Assembly: GCA_026397695.1 (NCBI GenBank)
Contig: JAPLUJ010000758.1
Span: 1-7,109, forward strand
Direction: 5' to 3'
From: Verrucomicrobiota bacterium
Lineage (GTDB): Bacteria > Verrucomicrobiota > Verrucomicrobiia > Verrucomicrobiales > Akkermansiaceae
Length of the DNA stretch: 7,109 bases
In this document: positions 5,724 through 7,109 of the stretch, in pieces
How the letters are laid out: the number at the start of each line of letters is the position of its first letter
Numbering within the stretch: position 1 is the first letter of the stretch
The notes under the pieces: model-generated
Told to the model about the DNA's origin: nothing
The model's database searches: none
The model's input: only the letters and a program-made list of their open reading frames with translations
Made by a program: the position numbers and the translations under genes

Positions 5724-6716
5724 GGCTCCCGACAATGCCAGGATCATCACCCCCGGGAACAAGAATACCTCGATGCCCACCAGCACCACCCCTAACAGGA
5801 AGCACAACAACGGTTCATACCCGGAAAGTCCCGCCACCTGGTGACCGAAAAACACCACCACTAACAGCGCGATGCCCGTGATGCCGAAGATCCCGAAACC
5901 CGGCGTCTTGAACTCGATGAACAAACATAACAATCCGCCGGCCAGCAACAGCGGCGTCAGACTGGTGAGGTATTGCGCGAGCTGCTCCGACCAGGTGACC
6001 TCCAGCCGGATGGCCGTGTGATTTCCCACCCCGTGGAGTTTATCTAACAACACGGTCATGTTCTCCGCGATGCCCGCGCCTAACAACGGCTGGGGCGGAT
6101 CGCCGTAAAGTTTGACCGCTTCCTGCGCAGTCAGGGAGAGCAGTTCACCTTTTTGCTTGATGACCTCCTCGCCGATTTTGAATTCCGTATCGATGTCGAT
6201 CATCGCAGAGATCACCTTGCCGCGGTAGCCTTTGCCTTCCGAGGCTGAGCGGACCCGCGCCTTGAGGTAACTGACGATTTTGCCGCGCATGGTGGCGTCG
6301 ATCTCGCCGCCGGTGGCGAGCACGGGGGCCGCCGCGCCGATCACTCCGCCGGGTGCGAAATAGATCTCATCGGTGCCCGCGGAAATGAGCGCCCCTGCGG
6401 AAATCGCCTCGCGGTTGATATAGGTCACGGTTTTGCCGGGAAACTTCTCGAGCGCCTTGAGCATCTCAAACGTGACATCGAGTGCGCCGCCCGGTGTTTC
6501 CATGTCGAGCACGATGGTGTCCACCTTTTGCTCGATGGCCTCCTTCAGCCCGCGGCGCAAAATATAGAGTTCCGGTTTGGCGATTGGCGCGCGCACCGGG
6601 ATGATCACCACTTTCGCGGGCGCGGATTTTTCCCTCCCCGGCTCTACGGCACGCGCCTGTACGGCCGGCAAAATCGCCAGCCCCGCCGCAAAAATGCCGG
6701 ATATAACTTGTCTCAC

Positions 6717-6904
6717 GTGCGGCAATATATCCGCCCCGGCCACGACATGCAAGCTTGCGATTGGAAACCGGTAGGGAGTGGCGGCCTCACCGCGCTGTGA
6801 TTGACCTGGAGAATTTGCGCCACCCGTGAGGGCATCCCTAAATAATCACCTCCGCATTGTTTCCTTGAAAGAAGTGCGTTTTTGTCTGTGTATCGGCACG
6901 TCGT
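6717..6904. other. Divergent intergenic region between nfeD1 and the beta-propeller gene
   Basis: This 188-bp stretch must hold the promoters of the minus-strand nfeD-floA operon and of the plus-strand secreted protein. No convincing sigma-70 pair was found. A weak plus-strand candidate is TTGAAA at 6865-6870 with a poor -10 near 6889. It also contains an AT-richer stretch (6836-6870). No clear coding sequence or terminator is seen. Confidence 0.4.
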
Positions 6905-7109
6905 ATGAATCATTCATTCACCACCCACCGCCGATTCGCGTGGCTCGCCGCCACCTGTGCCACAACATTCATTTATGCCGCAGCAGGTGCCGAGGTGCAT
7001 TCGGCCCTTGATGTCGCCTTCGCCGCCGATGGCAAAACCTTGGCCGTTACCGATGCCACCAGCCCTTCCGTGGTCCTCATGGATCCCGCAACACGCACCA
7101 TCCTGCGCA
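6905..7109 (+). CDS. Secreted beta-propeller (YVTN/WD40-like) protein, N-terminal part (3' truncated by window edge)
   Basis: Sixty-eight codons are visible and the frame is open to the window end. Residues 1-29 form a Sec signal peptide: MNHSFTTHRR as basic n-region, FAWLAATCATTFIYAAAG as hydrophobic core, with probable cleavage after AGA or AAG. Mature sequence begins EVHSALDVAFAADGKTLAVT, then DATSPSVVLMDPATRTILR. This is one blade of a YVTN/WD40-type beta-propeller (the xDVAFxxDGKxLAVTD...VxLxDxxT pattern). In PVC bacteria such proteins often continue as large secreted proteins with c-type cytochrome or peroxidase-like domains; that part is outside the window, so function cannot be stated. 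The ATG at 6905 is chosen because it directly precedes the signal peptide; no Shine-Dalgarno is visible. Transcribed divergently from nfeD1. Confidence 0.78.
   Translation, partial: MNHSFTTHRRFAWLAATCATTFIYAAAGAEVHSALDVAFAADGKTLAVTDATSPSVVLMDPATRTILR

Larger units (their letters stand above)
5336..6716 (-). pseudogene. nfeD: nfeD1: ClpP-like serine protease / NfeD membrane protein, disrupted by a foreign segment
   Basis: Long NfeD (YqeZ-type) gene, first of the nfeD-nfeD-floA operon. From a GTG at 6716 it gives a signal peptide (MRQVISGIFAAGLAILPAVQ, then ARA), a periplasmic ClpP-like protease domain (about 35-230) with DMETPGGALD and the candidate nucleophile S106 in EAISAGALIS, then membrane helices (about 253-330). 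Native sequence stops at residue 331 ([14 protein letters not shown], codon at 5724). The next about 170 bp do not encode helices in any minus-strand frame and match antisense trpD instead. The OB-fold tail (GLEGKDLIGRTGIAATALFP ... VSEFGLIVE, about 5550-5336) resumes in another frame. Translation from the start would give about 449 residues with 118 meaningless ones. A TTG at 6752 is an alternative start; neither has a Shine-Dalgarno. The stop overlaps the nfeD2 start. Whether the lesion is biological or an assembly artefact cannot be told from sequence alone. Confidence 0.85.

Overview
The window (7,109 bp, moderately GC-rich) looks like a chromosomal segment from a member of the PVC group, most likely Verrucomicrobiota. 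This is an inference from gene content: a divergent K+-independent-type membrane pyrophosphatase, a ClpP-like NfeD / short NfeD / FloA operon, a proline-rich anchored protein ending in an ILGPP-type tail, and mostly weak or absent Shine-Dalgarno sequences. No RNA gene, CRISPR array, insertion sequence or phage gene was recognised.

Layout. The left edge cuts into a plus-strand proton-pumping membrane pyrophosphatase (hppA, 1-1536, N-terminus outside), which ends at a strong intrinsic terminator (1561-1596). Convergent to it are two minus-strand RNA-related genes: a NYN nuclease with a C-terminal OST-HTH/LOTUS-like domain (2275-3021) followed 55 bp downstream by the 2H phosphoesterase thpR/ligT (1644-2219). 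A perfect 44-bp palindrome (3075-3118) lies upstream of this pair. Further right, a minus-strand membrane-microdomain operon runs nfeD1 (5336-6716), nfeD2 (4956-5339, ATGA overlap), floA (3877-4935), then after a heptamer-repeat spacer a small anchored protein (3189-3737). Divergent to nfeD1, a secreted beta-propeller protein begins at 6905 and runs off the right edge.

How the genes fit together. NfeD and FloA proteins are known partners: a membrane protease-like/OB-fold protein with an SPFH scaffold that organises fluid membrane domains. The NYN nuclease and ThpR both act on RNA and may be co-transcribed. The pyrophosphatase is an independent energy-conservation gene.

The most unusual feature is in nfeD1. 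Its second transmembrane block (about 5550-5723) is replaced, in antisense, by what reads as the first 39 codons of a betaproteobacterial-type trpD, with its own Shine-Dalgarno. The ends of nfeD1 are now in different frames, so the gene is broken. nfeD2, next to it, has apparently lost its middle membrane segments in frame. These are either real lesions or cloning, amplification or assembly chimeras; reads across 5550, 5723 and about 5255 would decide. Other oddities are inverted heptamer arrays (3761-3875) and an excess of the hexamer TGTTAG/CTAACA. I do not see a convincing new multi-gene system here.
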